Assembly (NCBI RefSeq): GCF_002266435.3
Contig: NZ_CP029426.2
Location: 4,432,001 to 4,496,000 of the forward strand
Origin: Bradyrhizobium amphicarpaeae
GTDB lineage: Bacteria; Pseudomonadota; Alphaproteobacteria; Rhizobiales; Xanthobacteraceae
Direction: 5' to 3'
Length of the DNA stretch: 64,000 bases
Notes under the pieces: generated by a model
What the model was told of the DNA's origin: nothing
What the model saw: the letters and a program-made list of their open reading frames with translations, nothing else
The model's database searches: none
Position numbers and translations under genes: made by a program
Part shown: positions 17,415-25,795 of the stretch, in pieces
Layout: every line of letters starts with the position of its first letter
Position numbering within the stretch: position 1 is the stretch's first letter

Positions 17415-17515
17415 TGTTCTTGTTTCCGGTGAGCCCGCCACAAACCCTGCCACAAACGACGAGGGGCGGAATCGGTCGCCCGATTCCGCCCCCCCGCCTC
17501 ATGCAATTTCCGGAC

Positions 17516-18208
17516 TTAGCCGAGAATCGTGTTCGGCTCGACCTTTACGCCGGGGCCCATGGTCGAGGACACCGCAACGCGCTGGATGTAGGTGCCCTTG
17601 GAACCGGCCGGCTTCGCCTTCGAGACAGCATCGGCGAGAGCCTTGATGTTCTCGACCAGCTTCTCCTCGGAGAACGAGGCCTTGCCGACGCCGGCCTGCA
17701 GAATGCCGGCCTTCTCGACGCGGAACTCGACCGAGCCGCCCTTGGCGCCCTTCACCGCACCGGTGACATCCATGGTCACGGTGCCGATCTTCGGGTTCGG
17801 CATCAGGCCACGCGGGCCGAGCACCTTACCTAACCGGCCGACCAGCGGCATCATGTCGGGGGTGGCGATGCAGCGGTCGAAATCGATCGTGCCGTTCTGC
17901 ACCTTCTCGACCAGGTCTTCGGCGCCGACGACGTCGGCACCCGCAGCCTTGGCTTCGTCAGCCTTGGCGCCACGGGCGAACACGCCGACGCGGAGCGTAC
18001 GGCCGGTGCCGTTCGGCAAGGTTACGACGCCACGGACCATCTGGTCGGCGTGACGCGGATCGACGCCGAGATTGATCGCGACCTCGATGGTCTCGTCGAA
18101 CTTCGCTTTCGCGCGTTCCTTGACCATCTTGATGGCGTCCGCGAGCGGGTAAAGCTTTTCGCGGTCAACACCTTCTCGGGCTTTGTTCAAACGCTTTCCG
18201 ATTGCCAT
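17516..18208 (-). CDS. rplA: 50S ribosomal protein L1
   Basis: A 230-residue protein that builds the mobile L1 stalk at the ribosomal E site and is usually the translational repressor of the rplKA mRNA. Visible family blocks are the N-terminal [21 protein letters not shown], the RNA-binding [22 protein letters not shown] segment, and [15 protein letters not shown] in the middle. Length is standard. It starts six bases after the rplK stop, which indicates translational coupling. Confidence 0.99.
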   Translation of the reverse strand: MAIGKRLNKAREGVDREKLYPLADAIKMVKERAKAKFDETIEVAINLGVDPRHADQMVRGVVTLPNGTGRTLRVGVFARGAKADEAKAAGADVVGAEDLVEKVQNGTIDFDRCIATPDMMPLVGRLGKVLGPRGLMPNPKIGTVTMDVTGAVKGAKGGSVEFRVEKAGILQAGVGKASFSEEKLVENIKALADAVSKAKPAGSKGTYIQRVAVSSTMGPGVKVEPNTILG

Positions 18209-18214
18209 GACCGT

Positions 18215-18643
18215 TTACCCCGCCACTTCCAGACCCATCGAACGGGCAGAGCCCTCGACCATCTTCATGGCCGACTCGATCGAGTCGCAATTCAGGTCCT
18301 TCATCTTCTTCTCGGCGATCTCGCGCACCTGCGCCTTGGTCACCTTGCCGGCCTTGTCACGGCCCGGCGCCTTCGAGCCGGACTGGATCTTGGCGGCCTG
18401 CTTGAGGAAGAACGACATCGGGGGCGTCTTCATCTCGAACGTGAACGAACGATCGGCGTAGATCGTGATCACGACGGGAATCGGGGTGTTCTTCTCTTCC
18501 TTCTGGGTCTGGGCGTTGAACGCCTTGCAGAACTCCATGATGTTGAGACCGCGCTGACCAAGCGCGGGACCGATCGGGGGCGAAGGATTCGCCGCTCCGG
18601 CCGGGACCTGAAGCTTCAGGTATCCGGTCACTTTCTTTGCCAT
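18215..18643 (-). CDS. rplK: 50S ribosomal protein L11
   Basis: A 142-residue protein of the GTPase-associated centre, needed for the stringent response. It opens with [21 protein letters not shown], the classic proline-rich N-terminal domain, followed by [19 protein letters not shown]. The C-terminal rRNA-binding domain ends in [10 protein letters not shown]. Length is standard. It precedes rplA by six bases. A 221-base gap containing a REP-like repeat separates it from nusG. Confidence 0.99.
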   Translation of the reverse strand: MAKKVTGYLKLQVPAGAANPSPPIGPALGQRGLNIMEFCKAFNAQTQKEEKNTPIPVVITIYADRSFTFEMKTPPMSFFLKQAAKIQSGSKAPGRDKAGKVTKAQVREIAEKKMKDLNCDSIESAMKMVEGSARSMGLEVAG

Positions 18644-18764
18644 GTATCACTCCTGTTGGGCCGGCCAGGCCGGCGGTTTCAGGTTCGTGGTCTGGGTCGG
18701 ATGCGGCTGGCAACCGCCCTCTCCCTCCCACGGCCTCTTCGGAGACGTCGCCGCCTCCACTCTC

Positions 18765-18854
18765 GTCGTGCCCGGGCTTGACCCGGGCATCCATCCCGCT
18801 TCGTAAAGTGCTTTGTTACGAAGCAGATGATTGCCGGGTCAAGCCCGGCAATGA
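18765..18854. repeat. Composite REP-like palindrome between nusG and rplK
   Basis: Two GC-rich inverted units face each other: TGCCCGGGCTTGACCCGGGCA at the left and TTGCCGGGTCAAGCCCGGCAA at the right. They flank an inner palindrome, CTTCGTAA at 18799-18806 with TTACGAAG at 18816-18823. The element is about 90 bases and resembles mosaic palindromic repeats known in Bradyrhizobium. It sits inside an essential, probably co-transcribed run, so polymerase evidently reads through it. Confidence 0.75.
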
Positions 18855-18864
18855 CAGCACCCGG

Positions 18865-19419
18865 TCAGACCTTCTCGACCTGACCGAATTCCAGCTCGAC
18901 CGGCGTGGCACGGCCGAAGATCGACACCGCGACCTTCACCCGCGAGCGCGCCTCGTCGATTTCCTCGACCACACCCGAGAACGAGGCGAACGGGCCATCG
19001 GCCACGCGCACGTTTTCGCCGATCTCGAACGACACTGACGCCTTCGGCCGTTCCACGCCCTCCTGCACCTGGTGCAGGATGCGCATGGCTTCAGATTCAG
19101 AAATCGGCATCGGCTTGTTTTCGGCGCCGAGGAAGCCCGTGACCTTCGGCGTGTTCTTGATCAGGTGAAACGCTTCGTCGGTCAGCTTCATCTTCACCAG
19201 CACGTAGCCCGGGAAGAACTTGCGCTCGGCGTCGATCTTGCGGCCGCGACGCACTTCCGTGACCTTCTCGGTCGGGACCAGGATCTGCTCGAAAAGATCC
19301 TCAAGCCCACGCTGCTTAGCCTGTTCGCGGATCGATTCCTGAACCTTCTTCTCGAAGTTCGAATAGGCGTGGACGATGTACCAGCGCTTGTCGGACAGTT
19401 GAGCGGTTGCTGTAGCCAT
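18865..19419 (-). CDS. nusG: Transcription termination/antitermination protein NusG
   Basis: A 184-residue elongation factor that binds RNA polymerase through its N-terminal domain and Rho or ribosomal S10 through its C-terminal KOW domain. The N-terminal half shows KRWYIVHAYSNFEKKVQESI and KFFPGYVLVKM. The KOW segment is FEIGENVRVADGPFASFSG near residue 130. Length is normal. Its ATG shares one base with the secE stop codon (TGATG), so the two genes are translationally coupled. Confidence 0.99.
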   Translation of the reverse strand: MATATAQLSDKRWYIVHAYSNFEKKVQESIREQAKQRGLEDLFEQILVPTEKVTEVRRGRKIDAERKFFPGYVLVKMKLTDEAFHLIKNTPKVTGFLGAENKPMPISESEAMRILHQVQEGVERPKASVSFEIGENVRVADGPFASFSGVVEEIDEARSRVKVAVSIFGRATPVELEFGQVEKV

Positions 19420-19610
19420 CAGTGAATGCCCAAAAGGAAAGTGATGAGGACGCGGATGATCTGGTCGGCGGCGAAGAAGAAGATCGAGGCCACCGCGACC
19501 ATGACGAACACCATGATGGTGGTGATCGTGGTCTCACGACGGGTCGGCCAGGTGACCTTGGCGGTCTCCGAGCGCACTTCCTGCAAGAACTTGAACGGGC
19601 TGACTGCCAT
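19419..19610 (-). CDS. secE: Preprotein translocase subunit SecE
   Basis: A 63-residue single-span inner-membrane protein of the SecYEG channel, the short form common outside enterobacteria. The conserved amphipathic start is FKFLQEVRSETAKVTWPTR, followed by one hydrophobic helix (TIMVFVMVAVASIFFFAAD). ATG 19610 is preferred; a TTG at 19625 would add five residues but has no better ribosome-binding site. It is the first gene of the secE-nusG-rplKA run. In many bacteria tRNA-Trp lies immediately upstream, but here the nearest upstream genes belong to a carbohydrate island. Confidence 0.97.
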   Translation of the reverse strand: MAVSPFKFLQEVRSETAKVTWPTRRETTITTIMVFVMVAVASIFFFAADQIIRVLITFLLGIH

Positions 19611-19964
19611 CGTTTTGATGTCCAACGTCCGTCGACAGACGCGAATGAATTTCAGGGATCCGAACAGCCGCCGTTGGCCCAGCCCTCTGTCTCGAAGGAT
19701 GAGCCGGAAACCGGGCTCGATTGTTCGGGGATTTCAAAGCCGCGCCGGATATCCGCATCTCAGCGGGCCGGCAGCGAGTGCGGGGTATCTACTGCGGATG
19801 GGGCCAAACGTCAAGGTCACGCCGCGCCCGCCAAGCCACCCCCGATGCCCGGACGCCCCCAACAGAGCCGATCCGAATCAACGGGTTACCCGGTCACGCC
19901 GCGCGCCCCTCACGTCCGGGCGGTCCCCGCCGCCCTCCTCGCGGGCGGCGGCCCCGGCAGACCG
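19611..19964 (-). other. Non-coding region upstream of secE
   Basis: These 354 bases lie between the island methyltransferase and secE, both on the minus strand. No gene is supported, and no tRNA or copy of the tRNA-Trp 3' end is visible. It contains a candidate promoter (19786-19814) and would give secE a leader of roughly 170 bases. The part next to the methyltransferase (about 19840-19964) is very GC-rich without a clear terminator. Confidence 0.5.
19786..19814 (-). promoter_or_regulatory. Candidate promoter for secE-nusG-rplKA
   Basis: On the minus strand, CTTGACG (TTGACG at 19809-19814) and TAGATA (19786-19791) are separated by exactly 17 bases. The -35 box matches five of six consensus bases and carries the preceding C often seen in rhizobial housekeeping promoters; the -10 match is weaker. 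It points at secE. Confidence 0.45.
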
Positions 19965-21233
19965 TCAGTCGGCCCGGTCGACCATGGAAATGCCCGGCAG
20001 CGGCACCACGAACTTTCCGCCCTCGGCGAAATAGCGGGCGTGCTTGGCCCGGATCGGGTCGACGTAGCGCCAGGCGAAGACGACGACAAAAGCCGGCTTG
20101 CGCTCGTAAAGGGCGGCAGGCGGCAGGATCGGGATGTCGTAACCCGGGCCGGCCATCACGTTCCCCTTCTTGGGGTCGTCGTCGACCAGGAAGTCGATCT
20201 TGTTCTCCAGGCCGAACTGCGGCAGCAGCGTCGTGGTGCCGACCGAGACGCCGTAGCCGGCAACAAGCTGCCCGCGCGCATGGGCGGCATCGGCCATCGC
20301 GACCAGCTCGTCGCGAATCGCGGCGATCCGCTTCACATAGGGCCCATAATAGGCCGGCTGATCGACGCCGAGCCGCTCTTCCTCGGCGACGAACCGCGCG
20401 ACCTCGGCCGACGGTTTCTTGGCGCCACCGGCGCGCTGCACGGTGACGCGGATCGAGCCACCCTTGGTCCAGATGTGCTGGACGTCGATCAGCTCCATGC
20501 CGAGCCGGGCAAAGAAACGGATCAGCGGCTTGATGTTAAAATACGACAGATGCTCGTGATAGACGGTGTCGAGCAGGTTCTTCTCGGTGACGTCGACGCC
20601 ATATTGCGTTTCGAAGACGAACAGCCCGTCCGGCGCGAGCACGTCGCGAACCCCGATCACCAGCGGATCGAGATTGTCGACATTGGCGATCATGTTGTTG
20701 GCGATCACGACGCTCGCCGCACCGTGGCTCTGCAGGATGCGGTGACCAATGGCATCGGTGAAGAAATCACCGATGGTCTCGATCCCCGCCTCGGTCGCGC
20801 GCTTGGCGATATCGACGGCGGGATCGACACCCAGCACCCGCATGCCGCGCTCTTTGAAGTAGCCGAGCAGCGATCCGTCGTTGCTGCCGAGCTCGACGAC
20901 CAGCGAGCCCGGCGCGATGCCGAAGCGGCTGACGACGTCGTTGGCGTAGCCGGCGAAGTGCTCGCGCAGGCCGAGCGAGAGCGAGGTGGTGTAGACGTAG
21001 TTGCGGTACTGGATCTCGGGATTGCCGACATGGAGAATCTGGAGATGGCCGCAATCCCTGCACAGATGCAGCGCCATCGGCACCGCGGCGCGGAACACCG
21101 GATCATCGACGCTGGCGTCCGGGACCTGGAAGTTCGGCGTGCCGATCGGCATGCCTGCCATCGGGACGACCAGTTCCTGCTTGTCCGAATGACAGAGGCG
21201 GCAGGTGTGGCGAACGTAGAACAGATTTTTCAT
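19965..21233 (-). CDS. Class I SAM-dependent C-methyltransferase-like protein with zinc-binding N-terminus
   Basis: A 422-residue protein with the three-part layout of sugar C-methyltransferases such as TylC3 and NovU. First comes a cysteine-rich zinc site (HTCRLCHSDK at the start, then LCRDCGHLQ about 50 residues later). A SAM-binding domain follows (VVELGSNDGSLLGYFK), and then a C-terminal Rossmann-like domain (GYGVSVGTTTLLPQFGLEN). The conserved EHLSYF block, near the active site in this family, is present as YHEHLSYFNIKPL. It may methylate a nucleotide-linked keto sugar. It is the last of three minus-strand island genes, 85 bases after the UPF0104 gene. A second protein of the same layout lies at 40814-42031. 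Confidence 0.85.
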   Translation of the reverse strand: MKNLFYVRHTCRLCHSDKQELVVPMAGMPIGTPNFQVPDASVDDPVFRAAVPMALHLCRDCGHLQILHVGNPEIQYRNYVYTTSLSLGLREHFAGYANDVVSRFGIAPGSLVVELGSNDGSLLGYFKERGMRVLGVDPAVDIAKRATEAGIETIGDFFTDAIGHRILQSHGAASVVIANNMIANVDNLDPLVIGVRDVLAPDGLFVFETQYGVDVTEKNLLDTVYHEHLSYFNIKPLIRFFARLGMELIDVQHIWTKGGSIRVTVQRAGGAKKPSAEVARFVAEEERLGVDQPAYYGPYVKRIAAIRDELVAMADAAHARGQLVAGYGVSVGTTTLLPQFGLENKIDFLVDDDPKKGNVMAGPGYDIPILPPAALYERKPAFVVVFAWRYVDPIRAKHARYFAEGGKFVVPLPGISMVDRAD

Positions 21234-21318
21234 CGTGGAACCGAAAAATGAGATACGCGATCGGGTGAGGCAATCCCACCCCGTGAAGACCAGACCGCCA
21301 GCAACGGGCTCAAGCGGG

Positions 21319-22338
21319 TCATGGGTGGCTCGAGACTTCCTTGCCCAGCCCGTCGTAGCCGGGAGCTTCCTCCGCCGCCTTGGCGGCCTTGTCCGCTGAA
21401 TACGATCCGCGCTCGGGACTTGCCAGCCAGATCGCGCCGCCGACGAGCCCGATGATCACGCTGATGGCACCCAGCAGCAGCGAAACCGACAGCGCTTCCT
21501 CGGAGGGGACACCCGCCAGACCGAGGCAGGCGACCATCGCCCCCTCGCGAACACCCCAGCCGCTGATCGAGATCGGGACCGCCGTCAACAGCACCACGGG
21601 CGGAATCAGGATGCCGGCGTCCACCACCGAGAGCTGTGCTCCGACACCGCGCGCCAGGGCAAAGCACGCCGCCGCGGTCACGATATGGATGAGCAGCGCC
21701 GACCCGAACAGCAAAGCGCGGCGCTCCGACTGCAGGAGAAGAAACCTGACCAGCGCTCCGAACCGGACGAAGCTTGCGATCGCCCGATGGGCAATGAGGC
21801 GCTTGGGCAGCCTGTCGAGCGTCAACAGAATCACGGTGCCGGCGACGCCGGCCAGCGTCAGCCCGCCGATGGCCAGAATCGCGGCATGATCGGACACCCG
21901 AGACAATAGGAACGGCAATCCGGCCACCATCAGCGCGATCAGCCCGATCAACGCCGTGAAACGGTCGGCCGCAACGCCCTTGACCGCCTCCGGCCACTCC
22001 ACGCCGCGCTGGCGCAGCAGCCACATCCGCACCGCATCACCGCCGACCGAGGACGGCAGCACCTGATTGAACCAGAGGCTGATCATCAGGATCCGCCAGC
22101 CCGCAAGCCAGTCCAGCGACACGCCGAGCGCGCGCATAATCAGCTCCCACCGGCCGTTGAGCACGAAGGTCTGGAAGAAAATCAACGACAGCGCCAGGAC
22201 GAACAGCAAAGGATCGACCGAGACGAGGTGGCTGCGCAACCGCTGAAGATCGAGGCCGCGCGCGATGTAGACCAGCACCGCGATCGACAGCAGCAGCTTT
22301 ATCGAAAACAGGGCCGCCTGTTTGAACCGCGACTGCAT
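21319..22338 (-). CDS. UPF0104/LPG-synthase-transmembrane-like membrane protein (YbhN/AglD-like)
   Basis: A 339-residue integral membrane protein with about eight hydrophobic helices. It belongs to the flippase-like UPF0104 family by its conserved blocks: an early GRWELIMRALGV, then NQVLPSSVGGDAVRMWLL and, near the C-terminus, ISGWGVREGAMVACLGLAG. Members act in lipid-linked glycan or lipid transfer, but the function is poorly defined. It lies 12 bases after the GmhA-like gene on the same strand. A clear paralogue is at 34959-35936 on the opposite strand, so the island has two. One or both could move a lipid-linked sugar across the inner membrane; this is inference. Confidence 0.85.
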   Translation of the reverse strand: MQSRFKQAALFSIKLLLSIAVLVYIARGLDLQRLRSHLVSVDPLLFVLALSLIFFQTFVLNGRWELIMRALGVSLDWLAGWRILMISLWFNQVLPSSVGGDAVRMWLLRQRGVEWPEAVKGVAADRFTALIGLIALMVAGLPFLLSRVSDHAAILAIGGLTLAGVAGTVILLTLDRLPKRLIAHRAIASFVRFGALVRFLLLQSERRALLFGSALLIHIVTAAACFALARGVGAQLSVVDAGILIPPVVLLTAVPISISGWGVREGAMVACLGLAGVPSEEALSVSLLLGAISVIIGLVGGAIWLASPERGSYSADKAAKAAEEAPGYDGLGKEVSSHP

Positions 22339-22350
22339 CGGATGCCCGCC

Positions 22351-22962
22351 TCAGGATGCCGGATATTCCGCGCGACCGATCACGAGGTCGATCGCGGCCA
22401 TCATCCAGAACTGGTGCGTGGTCTCGACAATGTTGTAGCTGCGGCTGTCGACGAAGAAGTTGACGTCGCCGAGATTGCGCAGCGGATTGTCCGCGTTCAT
22501 GCCCGACAGCGTGATCACGTCGAGCTTCATCGCCCGCGCCTGCGCAACCGCGTTGAGGATGTTCTTCGAACGCCCCGACGAGCTGATCGCGACGAGGCAG
22601 TCGCCGGCACGGGCGCTCAGCCGCACCGCGTGCGCGATCCAGTCCTCGAACCCGTAGTCGTTGGCAAGGCACGACATCATGCTCGCGTCGCTGAAGCAGA
22701 GCGCAGGCACCGACGCGTTCTTCGCCAGATCGATCGCCAGATGCGAGGCGATGCCGGCCGAGCCGCCGTTACCGATAAAGATAACGCGGCCGCCCTGCTC
22801 GCGCGCCCGCAACCAGATGGCGCGGGTGGCGGAGATCGCGGCGAAAACGCCGTCGTCGATCGCCGTCGCGCGATGGAGGCGCCCCACGTAATCGTCGAGG
22901 AAAGCCTTGTGATCGGGATCGACGGACAGAGCGGGCATAGGTTGGCGGCTCGATTGCAACAT
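22351..22962 (-). CDS. SIS-domain phosphosugar isomerase, GmhA-like
   Basis: A 203-residue SIS-fold protein resembling sedoheptulose-7-phosphate isomerase, which makes D-glycero-D-manno-heptose 7-phosphate. The phosphosugar-binding blocks are clear: FIGNGGSAGIASHLAIDLAK and, later, LVAISSSGRSKNILNAV. Length and the block order fit GmhA. With the HldE-like protein and HAD phosphatase across the divergent promoter, it fits a heptose route. Start 22962 is uncertain because ATG 22938 is also in frame and neither has a good ribosome-binding site. A role on another ketose phosphate cannot be excluded. Confidence 0.82.
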   Translation of the reverse strand: MLQSSRQPMPALSVDPDHKAFLDDYVGRLHRATAIDDGVFAAISATRAIWLRAREQGGRVIFIGNGGSAGIASHLAIDLAKNASVPALCFSDASMMSCLANDYGFEDWIAHAVRLSARAGDCLVAISSSGRSKNILNAVAQARAMKLDVITLSGMNADNPLRNLGDVNFFVDSRSYNIVETTHQFWMMAAIDLVIGRAEYPAS

Positions 22963-23103
22963 GTCCGGGTGATACCGGCTATTACCAAGGATTGCAAAGG
23001 TATAATACTTGCAAAGTCAGCGAGCGGCTGGTAGTCGGCTTTCGGGTTTCACTCACCATTGGCGGGCCTGTTTCGCTGGGCATTCGCGACACGGATGTTC
23101 CTC
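22963..23103. promoter_or_regulatory. Divergent promoter region of the carbohydrate island
   Basis: This 141-base space separates the minus-strand isomerase gene from the plus-strand epimerase gene. It holds a perfect TATAAT (23001-23006) on the plus strand, with no convincing -35 at the normal distance. Two identical 8-base direct repeats, TTGCAAAG, flank it (22992-22999 and 23009-23016). An overlapping TATTAT is available on the minus strand. A regulator binding the repeats could cover both promoters. Confidence 0.55.
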
Positions 23104-24120
23104 ATGAAATGCATCGTTACTGGCGGCGCCGGGTTCATCGGAAGTCACCTCGTCGATCGTCTTCTCGACGACGGCCACGAGGTCATTGCGCTCGATAATT
23201 TCGTCATCGGGCGCCCCGAAAATCTGGCCGCACGCGCTGGCTCGAGTCAGTTGAAGGTCGTGCGGGCCGACGTCACCGACCTCGAGCAGATCAAGCCGTA
23301 TTTCCACGGCATCGACTGGGTCTTCCATCTCGCGGCGCTGGCCGACATCGTTCCCTCGATCGAGTCGCCGATCCCGTATCATCGTGCCAATGTCGACGGC
23401 ACGGTCAACGTTCTCGAAGCGGCGCGCCACGCGGGCGCCAAGCGCTTCGTCTACGCCGCGTCGTCGTCCTGCTACGGTATTCCCGACGTCTATCCGACCC
23501 CCGAGAGCGCCGAGATCCGGCCGATGTATCCCTACGCGCTCACCAAGAATCTCGGTGAGCAGTGCGTCATGCACTGGTGCCAGGTCTACAAGCTTCCCGC
23601 GCTGGCGCTGCGCCTGTTCAACGTGTACGGGCCGCGGCATCGCACCACGGGCACCTACGGCGCCGTGTTCGGCGTCTTCATGGCGCAGAAGCTCGCCGGC
23701 AAGCCCTTCACGGTCGTCGGCGACGGCGAGCAGACGCGCGATTTTACCTTCGTCAGCGACGTCGCGGACGCCTTCGTCACCGCCGCGCGCTCCGATATCT
23801 CGCACGAGGTTTTCAACGTCGGCTCGGACAACACCTACAGCGTCAACCGGCTGGTCGAGCTTCTCGGCGGCGACAAGGTCCACATTCCCAAGCGTCCGGG
23901 CGAGCCCGATTGCACCTATGCCGACATCACCGAGATCAAGCGGGTCCTGAACTGGGCGCCGAAGGTGAAATTCGAGGACGGCGTCGCGACGATGCTGAAA
24001 TCGATGGATCAGTACAAGGATGCGCCCTTGTGGACGGTCGACAAGATCGCCGACGCCACCAAGGACTGGTTCAAATATCTCGGTGACGACGACGGCTCGC
24101 CGCAGAAGGCAAGCTCTTGA
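23104..24120 (+). CDS. NAD-dependent sugar epimerase/dehydratase (UDP-glucose 4-epimerase-like)
   Basis: A 338-residue extended short-chain dehydrogenase. It begins with the NAD-binding motif CIVTGGAGFIGSHLVDRLL. The catalytic Ser lies in AASSSCYGIPD and the YxxxK pair in YPYALTKNLGE. The C-terminal nucleotide-sugar contact region (NVYGPRHRTTGTYG) is also typical. It probably epimerises or oxidises a nucleotide-activated sugar. ATG 23104 is chosen because the fold begins at once there; longer frames start at 23059 and 23095. It is the first gene of the 17-kb plus-strand run, with 82 bases before the HldE-like gene. Confidence 0.88.
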   Translation: MKCIVTGGAGFIGSHLVDRLLDDGHEVIALDNFVIGRPENLAARAGSSQLKVVRADVTDLEQIKPYFHGIDWVFHLAALADIVPSIESPIPYHRANVDGTVNVLEAARHAGAKRFVYAASSSCYGIPDVYPTPESAEIRPMYPYALTKNLGEQCVMHWCQVYKLPALALRLFNVYGPRHRTTGTYGAVFGVFMAQKLAGKPFTVVGDGEQTRDFTFVSDVADAFVTAARSDISHEVFNVGSDNTYSVNRLVELLGGDKVHIPKRPGEPDCTYADITEIKRVLNWAPKVKFEDGVATMLKSMDQYKDAPLWTVDKIADATKDWFKYLGDDDGSPQKASS

Positions 24121-24202
24121 ACAGGCTCGCCGAATATCGTTGCTGCGAGTCGATCATTTCGGACCGGCCCTCTGAGACCTGCCGGCGCTTTAGGTAATTC
24201 AC

Positions 24203-25768
24203 ATGGGTAATGCTGCGACAGACAAGCCGACCGGTCATCCGGCACCGCACGACAAGATCAAGACGATCGAGGAACTGGGCGAGATCGCGCGCGCCGCGCA
24301 AGCCAAGGGCCTGACCGTCGCGCTCTGCCACGGCGTGTTCGATCTGGTGCATCTCGGCCACGTCCGGCACATCCTGGCGGCGCGCAACGAAGCCGATGTG
24401 GTCATCGTGACCATCACCGCCGACCGTTTCGTCAACAAGGGGCCGGGACGGCCGATCTTTCCGGAGAACATGCGCGCCGAGATGCTGGCCGCGCTCGGCA
24501 CGGTCGACTGGGTCGGCATCAACCGGACCTCCAGTGCCGAGCCGGTCCTCGACGCCGTGCGCCCCGACACTTACGTGAAGGGCTCGGACTACGAGAATCC
24601 CGAGGACGACGTCACCGGCAAGATCGCCACCGAGCGCGAGGTCGTCGAACGTCATGGCGGACGAATCGTCTTCACGCGCGACGTCACGTTCAGCTCGTCA
24701 TCGCTGCTGAACCGCTATTTCGACATCTACGATCCCCCGCTGCGCGACTACCTCCAGAAGGTGCGCGAAGGCGGCGGCGCCGAGCGCCTGCTGAAGCTGA
24801 TCGACAAGATCCAGGACATGCACGTCGTGCTGGTCGGCGATACCATCATCGACGAATACCAGTACGTCACGGCGCTCGGGAAGGCCTCGAAGGAGAACAT
24901 CGTCGCCACCCTGCTCAAGAATGGCGAACAATTTGCCGGCGGCGTCATTGCCGCGGCCAATCACGTCGCGAGCTTCTGCAAGTCGGTGGAGATCGTCACG
25001 ACGCTGGGTGGCAACGACTACCCCGAAGAGTTCATTCGCGCGCATGTCCGCCCGAATGTCACGCTGACGCCGATCCGCATTCAGGGCCGTCCGACGACCC
25101 GCAAATTGCGCTACGTCGAGATGGGCTATCTGCACAAGCTGTTCGAAGTCTACACCATGGACGACACGCCGCTCGACGAGGCCGAGCGCAAGGAGATCGA
25201 CCGGATCACCGCCGAGCGCGTTCGTGGCGGGGACGTGGTGATCGTCACCGATTTCGGTCACGGCATGATCGCGTCCAGCACCATCGACGCGCTGATCGCG
25301 AACTCCAAGTTCCTGGCGGTCAACGCCCAGAGCAACAGCGGCAACCACGGCTACAATCTGATCACGAAGTATCCGAAGGCCGACTACGTCTGCATCGACG
25401 CGCCGGAAGCGCGGCTGGCTGCAACCGACAAGTTCAGCGACATCGCGTCGGTGATCGAGGACCGCCTGCACCACAAGATCGATTGCGACAACATGATCAT
25501 CACGCACGGCTCCTTCGGCTGCTACCCCTTCTCGTCGAAGACCGGCGTCGCGCGCGTGCCCGCTTTCACCAAGACCGTCGTCGACACGGTCGGTGCCGGC
25601 GACGCCTTCCTGACGATCACGGCACCGCTGGTGGCGGCCGGCGGCAATATCGAGGACGTCGCCTTCATCGGCAACGCGGCGGGCGCGATCAAGGTCGGCA
25701 TCGTCGGTCACCGCAACTCGGTCGAAAAGGCGCCGCTGGTCAAATTCGTCACCGCGCTGTTGAAGTGA
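24203..25768 (+). CDS. HldE-like bifunctional nucleotidyltransferase/PfkB kinase with reversed domain order
   Basis: A 521-residue protein. The N-terminal domain is a cytidylyltransferase-fold enzyme with the HxGH motif (CHGVFDLVHLGHVRHI, about residues 39-54) and a later VKGSDY. The C-terminal domain, from about residue 200, is a PfkB sugar kinase with the anion-hole and base motif DTVGAGDAFLT near residue 465. In E. coli HldE the kinase comes first and the adenylyltransferase last, so the order is swapped here. By analogy it would phosphorylate C1 of a heptose 7-phosphate and later attach a nucleotide. The exact sugar and nucleotide are unknown. It lies between two epimerase genes, 27 bases before the second. 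Confidence 0.87.
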   Translation: MGNAATDKPTGHPAPHDKIKTIEELGEIARAAQAKGLTVALCHGVFDLVHLGHVRHILAARNEADVVIVTITADRFVNKGPGRPIFPENMRAEMLAALGTVDWVGINRTSSAEPVLDAVRPDTYVKGSDYENPEDDVTGKIATEREVVERHGGRIVFTRDVTFSSSSLLNRYFDIYDPPLRDYLQKVREGGGAERLLKLIDKIQDMHVVLVGDTIIDEYQYVTALGKASKENIVATLLKNGEQFAGGVIAAANHVASFCKSVEIVTTLGGNDYPEEFIRAHVRPNVTLTPIRIQGRPTTRKLRYVEMGYLHKLFEVYTMDDTPLDEAERKEIDRITAERVRGGDVVIVTDFGHGMIASSTIDALIANSKFLAVNAQSNSGNHGYNLITKYPKADYVCIDAPEARLAATDKFSDIASVIEDRLHHKIDCDNMIITHGSFGCYPFSSKTGVARVPAFTKTVVDTVGAGDAFLTITAPLVAAGGNIEDVAFIGNAAGAIKVGIVGHRNSVEKAPLVKFVTALLK

Positions 25769-25795
25769 CGCGAACCGGAAATCTGGAGAACGACA

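Noticed and set aside
19611..19964. Possible att repeat of the tRNA-Trp 3' end near secE
   Set aside because: I compared the tRNA 3' end with this region by eye and found no convincing match, and no integrase gene is in the window.
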